Counted from the first letter of the stretch, positions 49,428 through 58,494 are shown. The stretch: 64,000 bases of DNA from Lawsonibacter sp900766145 (GCF_030372275.1 NZ_JAUDDJ010000013.1), one strand, 5' to 3'. Program-made: numbers and translations. The notes: generated by a model from the sequence alone, not told the origin.

Positions 49428-50387
49428 TCAGGCCTTTTCCAACAGCTGGGCGGCCAGAGCGGGGTCAATATTGCCGCCGGAGAGCACAAAGACCACCTTG
49501 TCCTCCCGGTTTACAGGCAGCTTACCCGCCAGAGCGGCGGCCACCGGCAGAGCGCCCGAGGGTTCCACCGTCAGCTTGGCCCGGGTCATAAGCAGCACCA
49601 TAGCCTGATGCAGAACATCGTCATCCACGGTACACAGCGTATCCACACGGGCTTCAATCATGGCAAAGTTGTCCGGATTGGCGTGGTCGGTCCGGGTCCC
49701 GTCGGCAATGGTGTCCACCCCATCCAGCTGGATGGGCTGTCCGGCAGCCCGGCTTTTGGAGTAGCGGGGCGCGCCGGAGGGCTCGGTTCCGATGGTTTTG
49801 ACCTGGGGAGCAAGGTCCTTCACGGCAGTAGCCACTCCAGAGATGAGACCGCCGCCTCCGATGGGACAGACCACAGCCGCCGCTTCGGGCAGGTCCTCCA
49901 GAATTTCCAGGCCGATGGTGCCCTGGCCCGCCGCCACGTAGGGATCGGCATAGGGGTGGACGTTGACCATGCCGGCCTCCTCCACCAGCTGCTGAGCCCG
50001 GGCCTCCCGCTGGGAGGAGAGGGTACCTACCAGCTCCACCTCGCCGCCAAAGGCCTTCACACCGGCCAGCTTGACCGGGTTGGCGTTGGTGGGCATGACA
50101 ATGACCGCCTTGGTGTTCAGACGCTGGGCTGCGCAGGCCACGCCCTGGGCGTGGTTGCCGGAGGAGGCGCACACCAGACCGCGGCCCAGCTCCTCCGGGG
50201 TGAGGGAGAGGGCTTTGTTCATGGCTCCACGGATCTTGAACGCACCCATCACTTGGAACCCTTCAAATTTCAGGTAGACCTGGCATCCCAGAGCCTCATC
50301 CAGCGCGGGGATGCGCAGCAAGGGAGTGCGGACAATGTAAGGGGCAATGCGGCGTTGGGCCGCCTGGACATCTTGCAGTGTAAGCAT
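49428..50387 (-). CDS. threonine (serine) dehydratase, catabolic type
   Basis: A 319-residue fold-type II PLP enzyme. The PLP lysine is in FQVMGAFKIRGA (about residue 53), the substrate loop is SSGNHAQGVA, the glycine loop CPIGGGGLISG and the C-terminal SGGNID. It deaminates threonine to 2-oxobutanoate, or serine to pyruvate. The regulatory ACT domain of biosynthetic IlvA is absent, so a TdcB-like catabolic role is more likely. GGAGGG precedes the ATG. Confidence 0.9.
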   Translation of the reverse strand: MLTLQDVQAAQRRIAPYIVRTPLLRIPALDEALGCQVYLKFEGFQVMGAFKIRGAMNKALSLTPEELGRGLVCASSGNHAQGVACAAQRLNTKAVIVMPTNANPVKLAGVKAFGGEVELVGTLSSQREARAQQLVEEAGMVNVHPYADPYVAAGQGTIGLEILEDLPEAAAVVCPIGGGGLISGVATAVKDLAPQVKTIGTEPSGAPRYSKSRAAGQPIQLDGVDTIADGTRTDHANPDNFAMIEARVDTLCTVDDDVLHQAMVLLMTRAKLTVEPSGALPVAAALAGKLPVNREDKVVFVLSGGNIDPALAAQLLEKA

Positions 50388-50447
50388 GGGAAACCCTCCT
50401 AGTAATTGTTGTCTCTATTAAAGCACAAAGGGGAGGGATGGGCAAGA

Positions 50448-50480
50448 AACACCGACGGAGCAGTCTGCTCCGTCGGTGTT
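50448..50480 (-). terminator. terminator of glnS
   Basis: A perfect 15-bp stem (AACACCGACGGAGCA with its complement) around a 3-nt loop, 11 bp beyond the glnS stop. Confidence 0.8.
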
Positions 50481-50490
50481 GGAAGCTTTA

Positions 50491-52203
50491 TTATTTTCCG
50501 GGCTTGAAGCCATCCTTCAGGCTGACGGCACGGTTGAACACCAGAGCGCCGGGCTTGGAGTCCTTGCTGTCGGCGCAGAAGTAACCCAGACGCAGGAACT
50601 GGAAGCGGTCGCTGGGCTGGGCATTGGCCAGGCTGGCCTCCAGCTTGCAGCCCTCCAGCACCTCCAGAGAGCCGGGATTCAGGCAGTCCAGGAAGTCCTT
50701 GTCGCCGCCGTCGGGGTTCTCGTCGGCAAACAGGTTGTCGTACAGACGCACCTGAGCGTCCACGGCGGTCTCAGCGTCCACCCAGTGGATGGTGGCGCCC
50801 TTTACCTTCCGGCCGTCGGCGGGGTTGCCGCCCTTGGAGTCGGGGTCATAGGTGGCCAGAATCTCCACCACATTGCCCTGCTCGTCCTTCACACAGCCGG
50901 TGCACTTGATGAGGTAAGCGCCCTTCAGGCGGCACTCGGGGCCGTCGGGGTAGAGGCGCTTATACTTGGGAATGGGGGTCTCCAGGAAGTCGTCGGACTC
51001 CACGTAGAGATTGCGGGAGAAGGTGACCGGACGGGTGCCGGCGTCGGGATCGTTGGGGTTGTTTTCCACCTCAAAGGTCTCGCTCTGGCCCTCGGGGTAG
51101 TTGGTGATGGTCAGCTTGATGGGGCGCAGCACCGCCATGGCACGCTGGGCGTGCTCGTTGAGGTCCTCACGCAGGCAGTGCTCCAGGAAGCCGTACTCCA
51201 CGGTGGAGGTGTTCTTGGCTACGCCGATGCGATCGCAGAAGTTGCGGATGGAGGCGGGGGTGTAGCCGCGGCGGCGCAGGCCGCACAGGGTGGGCATACG
51301 GGGGTCGTCCCAGCCGGAGACGTACTTCTCCTCCACCAGCTTGCGCAGCTTACGCTTGGACATGACGGTGTAGTTGATGCCCAGGCGGGCAAACTCGATC
51401 TGACGGGGCTTGCTGGGCACATCGGTGTTGTTGATCACCCAGTCGTACAGGGGACGGTGGTCCTCATACTCCAGGGAGCACAGGGAGTGGGTGATACCCT
51501 CCAGGGCGTCCTGGATGGGGTGGGCAAAGTCGTACATGGGGAAGATGCACCACTTGGTGCCCTGGCGGTGGTGCTCGATATAGCGGATGCGGTAGAGCAC
51601 CGGGTCGCGCATGTTGAAGTTGCCGCTCTCCAGGTCGATCTTGGCCCGCAGGGTGTACTTGCCCTCGGGGAACTCCCCGTTCTTCATCCGCTCAAACAGG
51701 TCCAGGCTCTCCTCGATGGGGCGGTCGCGCCAGGGGGAGCGGGCGGGGGTGTTGGTGTCGCCCCGGTACTCACGGAACTGCTCGGGGGTCAGCTCGCACA
51801 CGTAGGCCAGGCCCTTCTTGATGAGGCCCACGGCCAGCTCATAGGTCTTCTCGAAGTAGTCGCTGCCGTAGAAGAACCGGTCGCCCCAGTCAAAGCCCAG
51901 CCAGTGGATGTCCTCCTGGATGGCGTCGACGAACTCGGTGTCCTCCTTGGCAGGGTTGGTGTCGTCCATGCGCAGGTTGCAGATGCCGCCGAACTTCTCA
52001 GCGGAGCCGAAGTCGATGATCAGCGCCTTGCAGTGGCCGATGTGGAGATAGCCGTTGGGCTCGGGCGGGAAACGGGTGTGGACCTGCATCCCGGCAAAGC
52101 GTCCGCCGGGGGCGATGTCCTCCGCGATAAATTCATGAATAAAGTTCTGGCTGGGGGCGGGACCCTCGGTAGCGGGGGCGCCGGTCTTGATGTCGTCAGC
52201 CAT
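50491..52203 (-). CDS. glnS: glutaminyl-tRNA synthetase
   Basis: A 570-residue class I synthetase that attaches glutamine to tRNA-Gln. The HIGH motif is in PEPNGYLHIGHCKALI and the KMSKS-like motif in YTVMSKRKL; LRMDDTNPAKED and the C-terminal anticodon-binding beta barrels are present. The length fits bacterial GlnRS (about 550-570). I chose the ATG at 52203 behind GGAGGG. If the accessory element reads TAG as Gln, a suppressor tRNA would have to be charged by this enzyme, but nothing in the window shows it. Confidence 0.95.
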   Translation of the reverse strand: MADDIKTGAPATEGPAPSQNFIHEFIAEDIAPGGRFAGMQVHTRFPPEPNGYLHIGHCKALIIDFGSAEKFGGICNLRMDDTNPAKEDTEFVDAIQEDIHWLGFDWGDRFFYGSDYFEKTYELAVGLIKKGLAYVCELTPEQFREYRGDTNTPARSPWRDRPIEESLDLFERMKNGEFPEGKYTLRAKIDLESGNFNMRDPVLYRIRYIEHHRQGTKWCIFPMYDFAHPIQDALEGITHSLCSLEYEDHRPLYDWVINNTDVPSKPRQIEFARLGINYTVMSKRKLRKLVEEKYVSGWDDPRMPTLCGLRRRGYTPASIRNFCDRIGVAKNTSTVEYGFLEHCLREDLNEHAQRAMAVLRPIKLTITNYPEGQSETFEVENNPNDPDAGTRPVTFSRNLYVESDDFLETPIPKYKRLYPDGPECRLKGAYLIKCTGCVKDEQGNVVEILATYDPDSKGGNPADGRKVKGATIHWVDAETAVDAQVRLYDNLFADENPDGGDKDFLDCLNPGSLEVLEGCKLEASLANAQPSDRFQFLRLGYFCADSKDSKPGALVFNRAVSLKDGFKPGK

Positions 52204-52396
52204 GGTTGACCCTCCTGTCTCTTTCATGGGCAGACAGACTGCCCACGTGGGAATCTTAACTTCACTATTCTACACCAGAGGCGGTTGTCTTGCAAGGTTT
52301 TTTCCAGTTTTGCTCCCTTCTTGCAGGGACTGGACCGGTGTGCTATACTCAGGTATCAAAGATCCGGTGCCCCAGGGCACAGAGAGGAGATATCAT

Positions 52397-52894
52397 ATGC
52401 GGCCCATGCGTCGATTTCGTCAGGAACTGACGGCGGAGGAGTGCGTTCAGGTGCTAGAGCGGGGCACCCACGGGGTGCTGGCGGTGTTGGGGGACGAGGG
52501 TTATCCCTATGCGGTCCCCCTGAGCTATGTGCACGGAGAGGGGAAACTGTGGTTCCACTGTGCCCAGGCCGGGCATAAACTGGATGCCATCCGGAATTAT
52601 AATAAGGTATCCTTCTGTGTGGTGGACCAGGACCAGATCGTGCCCGAGGAGTACACCACCTATTTCCGCAGCGTCATCGCCTTCGGCACCGTCCGGATGC
52701 TGGAGGACCCATGGGAGAAGCGCCAGGCTCTGGCGGCCCTGGCCGCCAAGTATTCTCCCCACCAGGAGACGGGACGAAATGAGGAGATCCGCGCCCAGTT
52801 TGCCAATGTGACCATGGTGGAACTCACCGTGGAGCACATGACGGGCAAGGAGGCCATCGAACTGGTGCGGCAGAAAAAATCTTCCTCTGTGTGA
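52397..52894 (+). CDS. pyridoxamine 5'-phosphate oxidase-like protein (NimA type)
   Basis: A 165-residue split-barrel flavin-binding protein: MRRFRQELTAEECVQVLERG, THGVLAVLGDEGYPYAVPLS, GKLWFHCAQAGHKLDAI and RSVIAFGTVRML match the NimA family, whose best-known members reduce 5-nitroimidazole drugs. The natural substrate is not known. The start ATG follows GAGGAG at 8 nt. It is related to the protein at 10,575 but has an additional C-terminal part (VTMVELTVEHMTGKEAIEL). Confidence 0.82.
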   Translation: MRPMRRFRQELTAEECVQVLERGTHGVLAVLGDEGYPYAVPLSYVHGEGKLWFHCAQAGHKLDAIRNYNKVSFCVVDQDQIVPEEYTTYFRSVIAFGTVRMLEDPWEKRQALAALAAKYSPHQETGRNEEIRAQFANVTMVELTVEHMTGKEAIELVRQKKSSSV

Positions 52895-52906
52895 CCCAGT
52901 CACAGT

Positions 52907-52928
52907 ATACCCCCGAAAAATGGGGTAT
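52907..52928. promoter_or_regulatory. G-tract dyad ahead of the thioredoxin reductase gene
   Basis: ATACCCC-cgaaaaat-GGGGTAT. The arms resemble operators of CsoR/CstR-type repressors, although the 8-nt spacer is longer than usual. A TATGAT -10-like box overlaps the right arm. It could alternatively be a weak terminator. Confidence 0.3.
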
Positions 52929-52972
52929 GATACCACCAGAACCAGAAAGAACCGCCAAAGGAGGCCGGAAGT

Positions 52973-53827
52973 ATGAAGTATGATATCATTGTGTTGGGCA
53001 GCGGCCCGGCGGGCCTTTCCGCGGCGGTGACCGCCCGGGGCCGAAATAAGAGCGTGCTGGTCATCGGCAACCGCTGGCAGGACAGCCCTCTGGCCCGGGC
53101 CGAGCGGGTAGACAACTACCTGGGAATGCCCGGGATGACCGGCATGGAGATGCTGGAGGCCTTCCAGCGCCACGCCCAGGAGATGGGGGTGGAACTGGTG
53201 ACCGGCAAGGTGCTCTCCATTATGGAATGGGAGGGCTTTAACCTTACCGTAGGCAGCCAGCTCTACCAGGGCTCCGCTTTGATTTTGGCCCCCGGCGTGG
53301 TGCGCCAGGCCAAGTTCCCCGGGGAGGAGACCTACCTGGGCCGGGGCGTGAGCTACTGCGCCACCTGCGACGGGATGCTCTACCGCAACAAGCCGGTGGC
53401 GGTGGTGGGCCGCAGCAAGGACGCCCCCCACGAGGCCGCTTACCTCAAGAGCATCGGCTGCCAGGTGGTCTACGTGGCCCCTAAGCGGCCGGACCAGTTG
53501 GATGAGGATATCCCCTTCATCCAGGCGGCCAAGTTGGCGGTAAAAGGCGAGCAGACCGTCACCGCCCTGGAGGCGGACGGAGCCGACATCCCGGTGAATG
53601 GAGTGTTTATTCTCCGGGAAGCGGTGGCCCCCGGCGACCTGCTCCCCGGCCTGACGCTGGAGAAGGGAGCCATCCAGGTGGACCGGAACATGGCCACCAG
53701 CGTGCCCGGCGTCTTTGCCGCCGGAGACGCCACGGGAGCCCCTCTGCAAGTATCCAAGGCGGTGGGGGAGGGCCTGATCGCTGCCCTGTCTGCCTGTGAA
53801 TATCTGGACCGCAATGGGTCAAAGTAA
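52973..53827 (+). CDS. trxB: thioredoxin reductase-like flavoprotein without NADPH motifs
   Basis: A 284-residue protein with the FAD motif (IIVLGSGPAGLSAAVTARG), the redox-active CATC (YCATCDGML, about residues 125-133) and the C-terminal FAD segment GVFAAGDATGAPLQ. The second nucleotide site reads VAVVGRSKDAPHEAAYL instead of GGGxSAxEEA, and the HRRxxxR element is replaced by VAPKRPDQLD. This loss is known from the ferredoxin-dependent flavin thioredoxin reductases of clostridia. It is followed after 35 bp by thioredoxin, its presumed substrate. Confidence 0.85.
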   Translation: MKYDIIVLGSGPAGLSAAVTARGRNKSVLVIGNRWQDSPLARAERVDNYLGMPGMTGMEMLEAFQRHAQEMGVELVTGKVLSIMEWEGFNLTVGSQLYQGSALILAPGVVRQAKFPGEETYLGRGVSYCATCDGMLYRNKPVAVVGRSKDAPHEAAYLKSIGCQVVYVAPKRPDQLDEDIPFIQAAKLAVKGEQTVTALEADGADIPVNGVFILREAVAPGDLLPGLTLEKGAIQVDRNMATSVPGVFAAGDATGAPLQVSKAVGEGLIAALSACEYLDRNGSK

Positions 53828-53862
53828 GAACACAAAAAATTTTTAGAAAGAAGGATTTGAAT

Positions 53863-54180
53863 ATGGCACTGCAGCATTACAACAAGGAGAGTTTTGACAA
53901 GAGCCTGAACGAGGGCAAGCTGATGATGGTGGACTTCTGGGCCAACTGGTGCGGCCCCTGCCGTATGCTGGGTCCTGTGATCGAGCAGCTGGCCGGTCAG
54001 TATGAGGGTAAGGCCGAGATCGGCAAGGTGGACGTGGATGAGCAGGGCGAGCTGGCCATGCGCTACGGCGTGATGTCCATCCCCACCGTGATCTTCTTCA
54101 AGGACGGCAAGGAGATCGACCGTAAGGTGGGTGTGATGCCCGCCGGCGCCTTCACCCAGGTGCTGGACCAGAACCTGTAA
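53863..54180 (+). CDS. trxA: thioredoxin
   Basis: A 105-residue thioredoxin with the active site WCGPC (about residues 30-34), the buried Asp in VDFWANW and the cis-Pro in SIPTVIFFKDG. It reduces protein disulfides using electrons from the reductase encoded just upstream. I chose the ATG at 53863 behind GAAGGA. A strong terminator follows at once. Confidence 0.96.
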   Translation: MALQHYNKESFDKSLNEGKLMMVDFWANWCGPCRMLGPVIEQLAGQYEGKAEIGKVDVDEQGELAMRYGVMSIPTVIFFKDGKEIDRKVGVMPAGAFTQVLDQNL

Positions 54181-54185
54181 GAGAC

Positions 54186-54219
54186 AAAAATCCCGCTGTT
54201 TTACAACAGCGGGATTTTT
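54186..54219. terminator. terminator of trxB-trxA
   Basis: A 15-bp stem (AAAAATCCCGCTGTT with its complement), T-runs on both strands. Confidence 0.85.
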
Positions 54220-54230
54220 TTATGCCTTTT

Positions 54231-54968
54231 TCAAGAACAGCTGGAGCATCCGGAGCAGTCCCCGCCGCCGGGACAGCCGGAGCAGGGAGACGCAGGAGGC
54301 GGAGCCAGCTTTTTGCGGCGGTGCTGGGCCAGCAGGTCGGCGACAATGAGTATTACGCACCAGAAAATCAGCAGCGTCAGAATGAGAATGGCGCAGTTGC
54401 GGAAGAAGTCCTCGGGCAGCAGCAGAATGATGGGGTCGGTGCGCCAATCGAAGAGCCAGTTGGTCTTACCCGGGAAGAACAGGGAGTGGAAGATCACAAA
54501 GGCCCGCTCAAAGTTGGTGGCCGCCAGACCGCCCACGATGAGGAACAGTCCCCCCAGTCCGATGGCCGCCCAGAAGCCCGGGCCGTGGCCCATCAGGGGG
54601 GTAGGGGTAAGCTTTTTACGGCGGCTGATGATAAACAAAATCACCAGTGCAGCCAGGGAAATCACCGCTACCCACAGATCCAGCAGAAACAGTACCCGCA
54701 CATCGGCAAAGTGGGAGGCTCCGGACTCTGAAAAGGGGAGCACTCCGGCGGCAAAGTCGGGGCGCAGTCCCAGGCAGTAGTCCATCACCTGGTTAAAGGC
54801 CTCCCGAATCTGCTCCACACTCAAGCCGGTATAGCCGTCCAGATTCAGCGCCTCGATGTGGGCGTAGTAGAAGGGGCGGCACAGCAGAGGCACCGCAATG
54901 GAGGCGGAGAGCACCAGCAGGGCGGTGAACACTCCGGTAAAGAGGGAGAGCAGCTTACTTGGTTTCAT
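54231..54968 (-). CDS. TIGR01906/DUF1461-family membrane protein
   Basis: A 245-residue protein with about five membrane segments: one at residues 8-30, then a soluble loop with a FN.VMDYC-type segment (YTGLSVEQIREAFNQVMDYC, 20 residues), and four more to about residue 225. This layout, with HFADVRVLF and FHSLFFPGKTNWLFD, fits the TIGR01906 family of unknown function. The C-terminal tail is rich in Cys and Gly (CSGCPGGGDCSGCSSCS), an unusual addition that could bind metal. The ATG at 54968 follows GGAGG. The preceding gene overlaps it by 14 bp. Confidence 0.75.
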   Translation of the reverse strand: MKPSKLLSLFTGVFTALLVLSASIAVPLLCRPFYYAHIEALNLDGYTGLSVEQIREAFNQVMDYCLGLRPDFAAGVLPFSESGASHFADVRVLFLLDLWVAVISLAALVILFIISRRKKLTPTPLMGHGPGFWAAIGLGGLFLIVGGLAATNFERAFVIFHSLFFPGKTNWLFDWRTDPIILLLPEDFFRNCAILILTLLIFWCVILIVADLLAQHRRKKLAPPPASPCSGCPGGGDCSGCSSCS

Positions 54969-55629
54969 GGGAAAAACCTCCGGAAGATGGATTTGCACCC
55001 GACAGGGCAATGAGTACCTGGGCGGGGAGATAGAAGAGCCACATTCCCACCGACACAAAGGCGCTCACCGCCGGGGGGACCAGCTGGGGATTTTGAAACA
55101 GGCCCACGCACAGGTCGCAGCAGAGAAACAGCCAAAGACCAATGGAAAACAGGCGCATGGACCGCCCGGAACAGCTCAGGCTGGCCAGTGCGTTGCAGAA
55201 AAAGTTGGTGAAGTAAAACAGGGCCAGGATGTTCAGGGGGATGAGCAGGCCCAGCAGGTTTAAGACGACTAGCGAGAGCAGAAACAGGCCCAGCCGCAGG
55301 CCCCACAGGCTGCGTCCACCGCTCCGGACGATGCGGACAAAGTACAGCCCCTGGACGGCGCAGAACAGGAGGATGCCCAGGGCATAGTCTGCGTCCAGCA
55401 GCAGGAGAAATACATCGGCCAAAGCGGTGAGAGCCAAAGCGGCGGACACCAGGCGGCAGCCGCCCTGGTAGCTCAGATACAGAGCGTAGACCAGGCAGAG
55501 CAGGATGCCGGCAAACTTGATGGGATTGGATCCCCGGCCTCCGATGGTCACATCCCACATCAGAAAGGCGGCGTAGAGGATGGCCTCCGGAATCAGAAAC
55601 AGGGTCAGAGCCCGGCGGGATGAATGCAA
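54955..55629 (-). CDS. multispanning membrane protein, possibly YhhN-like
   Basis: A 224-residue protein with about seven or eight membrane segments. The middle part (TALADVFLLLLDADYALGILLF) resembles the core of YhhN/TMEM86 lysoplasmalogenase-type proteins, in which a conserved Asp-rich D..L..... D segment is found; the match is partial. A TTG start at 55629 is supported by GGAGG 8 nt upstream. It overlaps the next gene by 14 bp, so the two are cotranslated. Confidence 0.55.
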   Translation of the reverse strand: MHSSRRALTLFLIPEAILYAAFLMWDVTIGGRGSNPIKFAGILLCLVYALYLSYQGGCRLVSAALALTALADVFLLLLDADYALGILLFCAVQGLYFVRIVRSGGRSLWGLRLGLFLLSLVVLNLLGLLIPLNILALFYFTNFFCNALASLSCSGRSMRLFSIGLWLFLCCDLCVGLFQNPQLVPPAVSAFVSVGMWLFYLPAQVLIALSGANPSSGGFSHETK

Positions 55630-55740
55630 GAAAACGCCTCCTTTCTGAGTGCAGCTTCTATCATAACACAAAGGGGGCGGGAGAACAAGAAAGAGGGCCC
55701 GGCGTTTGCCGGACCCTCTTGTCTGGATGGATAAATGGAA

Positions 55741-57495
55741 TTACTTCTGAGCGGGCTTCTTGCCAAAGAAGATGGTCTGAACACCTTCCCAAGCCAGCAC
55801 CAGAGCCAGGATGAACAGCAGGGAACCCAGAATAGCCTGAGCATAGGGACCCCAGTCAAAGGCACCGGCGGCATCCAGAGGCATACCACCAGCCTTGGCA
55901 ATGGCACTCACCTTACCGCTGACGGTCTGGAACAGAGAGACCAGGGTAACTACCAGCATGAAGGCCATGGGGAAGTAGAACATCTTGTTGTTGCGGCCGA
56001 TGTTGCCCAGCCAGGCACACACGGTCAGCAGGGCCAGAGCGGCCAGCAGCTGGTTGGCAGCGCCAAACAGAGGCCAAATCTTGGAGTAGCCGGTCATGCC
56101 CAGGCCAACGCCCAGCACCACGGTGATGGCGGTAGCTACCACGGGGTTGGTCAGGATAGCCTTGGCGCCGGTGGCGTCCTTATAGGTCTGGCCGGGCTTC
56201 AGCCAGAACTCCTGGAACATATACCGGGCCAGACGGGTGGCGGTATCCAGAGAGGTCAGGCAGAACACGGATACGGTCAGCACCAGCAGGGAAGCGATGG
56301 TCTCCTGCGCGCCGGCCAGGCCGGGGATGGAAGCCACCATGCGGGAGATACCAACGGCAAACACCTGGGTGGGGGTTACGATCTCACCGGAGGCGTACTC
56401 GGTCCAGATGAAGGACACGGCGCTCAGGGAGATGAGAGCCAGAGCACACTCGATGAGCATGCCGCCGTAAGCGATGGGCTTAGCGTCGCGCTCGTGGTCC
56501 AGCTGCTTGGCGGTGGTGCCGGAGCCCACCAGGGAGTGGAAGCCGGAGATGGCGCCGCAGGCGATGGTAACGAAAAGGGCGGGGAACACATAGCCCAGAG
56601 AGCTGCCGGTGGGAGCCAGGTTATCATACCAGCCGGTGAAGGCGGGCATATCCATGTGAGCCGCGTCCGCACCGGTAAGACCGGCGCCGATGACGCCCAC
56701 AGCGGCAATGATCATCATGGCGTACAGCAGGAAGGAGCTGAGGTAGTCACGGGGCTGCAGCAGGATCCACACGGGAGCCACGGAGGCAACCAGAATGTAA
56801 GCACCGATGATCCACATCCAGACGGTGCTGGACAGGTAGATGGGGTGCCAGGCCAGGCCCAGAGCCAGGCAGATCACGATGCCGATGCAGCCGGCGATGG
56901 TGGCGATGGCCAGAGAGGCGCCCTTGCGGTAAACAAAGAAGCCGAACAGGATAGCCATCACGATGAACAGCAGAGAGATCATGGCCACGGAGGCGTTGGT
57001 CTCGTTCAGAGAGCCGTCCGCGTTGAAGCCCACGAAGGTGCTGGCCACGATGGAGGCAAAGGCGGCCACCACCAGCACCAGGGTCAGGTAAGAGAAGACC
57101 AGGAACAGCTTCTTGGCCCGGTCGCCGATGTTCAGGGCGACCACCTCGCCCAGGGACTGGCCCTTGTGGCGGATGGAGGCGAACAGAGCGCCGTAGTCAT
57201 GGACTGCGCCGAAGAAGATGCCGCCGATCAGGACCCACAGAACAACGGGGACCCAGCCGAAGACAGCGGCCTGAATGGGGCCGTTGATGGGGCCGGCGCC
57301 GGCGATGGAAGAAAAGTGGTGACCCATCAGCACAGGAGCCTTAGCGGGGACGTAGTCCATACCGTCCTCCAGCTCATGGGCGGGGGTGACTTTGGAGTCG
57401 TCAACGCCCCACTGCTTGGCAAGCCATCCGCCGTAGAAAATATAACCTACGATCAGAATGATAATGCCAACGATGACAACAAGCATTGCATTCAT
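55741..57495 (-). CDS. cstA: carbon starvation protein CstA (peptide/pyruvate transporter family)
   Basis: A 584-residue transporter with about 16 membrane segments. Family motifs are clear: YGGWLAKQWGVDDSKVTPAH, FSSIAGAGPINGPI, GGIFFGAVHDYGALFASIRHKGQSLGE (shortened: FFGAVHDYGALFASIRHKG) and SGFHSLVGSGTTAKQLD. Relatives take up peptides or pyruvate during carbon limitation. Its start overlaps the end of the upstream gene by 4 bp (ATGA), so both are made together from the promoter at 58177-58205. Confidence 0.93.
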   Translation of the reverse strand: MNAMLVVIVGIIILIVGYIFYGGWLAKQWGVDDSKVTPAHELEDGMDYVPAKAPVLMGHHFSSIAGAGPINGPIQAAVFGWVPVVLWVLIGGIFFGAVHDYGALFASIRHKGQSLGEVVALNIGDRAKKLFLVFSYLTLVLVVAAFASIVASTFVGFNADGSLNETNASVAMISLLFIVMAILFGFFVYRKGASLAIATIAGCIGIVICLALGLAWHPIYLSSTVWMWIIGAYILVASVAPVWILLQPRDYLSSFLLYAMMIIAAVGVIGAGLTGADAAHMDMPAFTGWYDNLAPTGSSLGYVFPALFVTIACGAISGFHSLVGSGTTAKQLDHERDAKPIAYGGMLIECALALISLSAVSFIWTEYASGEIVTPTQVFAVGISRMVASIPGLAGAQETIASLLVLTVSVFCLTSLDTATRLARYMFQEFWLKPGQTYKDATGAKAILTNPVVATAITVVLGVGLGMTGYSKIWPLFGAANQLLAALALLTVCAWLGNIGRNNKMFYFPMAFMLVVTLVSLFQTVSGKVSAIAKAGGMPLDAAGAFDWGPYAQAILGSLLFILALVLAWEGVQTIFFGKKPAQK

Positions 57496-58031
57496 TGAGT
57501 TTTCTCCTCTCCTTTATAGTTTGCAATGACACGTTCCACCATCCGCTTCAGGTCCTTACCAAAGGGCTTGCCTGCGCGGTTGGTGGTAATTTCGCCGGTG
57601 GACAAGTCCACGGCGGCTATACGAAACTCCATCCATCCATGGAGCGATAGCTTAAATTCGCTGCGGTGCTTTTTCTTGGTCAAAGCGCGCAGAGCCTGCT
57701 CGTCGGCCTCGTCACACAGGACCAGAGCAGTAAGATAAGTATACATGTGCTGGGCGTGGGGCTTAACCAGAGGGGTGCCCAGCTCCAGGGTCTGCCGGCA
57801 CGCCTCTTCCAGGGCGGCCTCGTCCAGCTTGGGAAGCGAATAGAGGTAGAGGTACTCATGGTGTTCGGCTGCCCACAGCTCCGCTTTTTTGCTCAAAACA
57901 TACTGGGAATCCCGGGAGTGGAACGCACAGCAGGCCTTCAGGGCAGAACTGCCGCTGCGGGGCTCAATATCGTAATGGGAGGAGAAGATCACCAGCAGGC
58001 GCTCCTCCAGGGCCTGGCGCAGGGAAGTCAC
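57492..58031 (-). CDS. conserved hypothetical protein coupled to cstA
   Basis: A 179-residue soluble protein, translationally coupled to cstA by an ATGA overlap. It contains RSGSSALKACCAFHSRDSQY, AELWAAEHHEYLYLYSLP and a C-terminal part with DLSTGEITTNRAGKPFGKDLKRM. A GTG start at 58031 fits AAAGGATGG upstream; GTG at 58049 would also be possible. It is not the small YbdD protein that accompanies CstA in enteric bacteria. I do not recognise the family; a regulatory or accessory role in transport is inferred only from position. Confidence 0.65.
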   Translation of the reverse strand: MTSLRQALEERLLVIFSSHYDIEPRSGSSALKACCAFHSRDSQYVLSKKAELWAAEHHEYLYLYSLPKLDEAALEEACRQTLELGTPLVKPHAQHMYTYLTALVLCDEADEQALRALTKKKHRSEFKLSLHGWMEFRIAAVDLSTGEITTNRAGKPFGKDLKRMVERVIANYKGEEKTQ

Positions 58032-58176
58032 GAAAAACCATCCTTTCACCCGCCAAGTGCGGGAGACAAAGTTGAAAGCAGCCGGAAAGGGCTGCTTTCT
58101 ACAAAAGTTGCCGGAAAAAATTTAGGAAAAACTTAAGAAATGAAAATGGAAAAATTGTGAATAAATTATTAAGGAT

Positions 58177-58205
58177 AATATAGCAGATTTCCCTGCTCAA
58201 TGCAA
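58177..58205 (-). promoter_or_regulatory. promoter of the cstA operon
   Basis: Minus strand: -35 TTGCAT (58205-58200) and -10 TATATT (58182-58177), 17 bp apart. A leader of about 140 nt follows. Confidence 0.65.
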
Positions 58206-58388
58206 CCCTAAACTGCCTGCAAAAGGAAAAAATCAGGGCTGTTTTGGCTGGAACAGCAATTGGGAGTGAATTAAGCCGCAAGAAAGCGTCAGGATGCATG
58301 AAAGATAGAACTTAGAAAGCAAGTTGAAGCTCTAATTTGAAGGGGAGAGCTGGGAAAAAAGGAAAAGGAAGCGGTGTAGGACGGTTTG

Positions 58389-58417
58389 TTGACAGGTTAA
58401 GGCCAATCAGGTACAAT
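58389..58417 (+). promoter_or_regulatory. promoter of the LTA-synthase-like gene
   Basis: Consensus -35 TTGACA (58389-58394) and -10 TACAAT (58412-58417) with a 17-bp spacer, 77 bp upstream of the start. Confidence 0.75.
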
Positions 58418-58494
58418 GAGCCTGCATTCAAAGGTACAGAGTATGGGAAAGAGACCCGGGTGTGCCCGTGCTGCGGGCGGAAAGGAGCTGCGGG

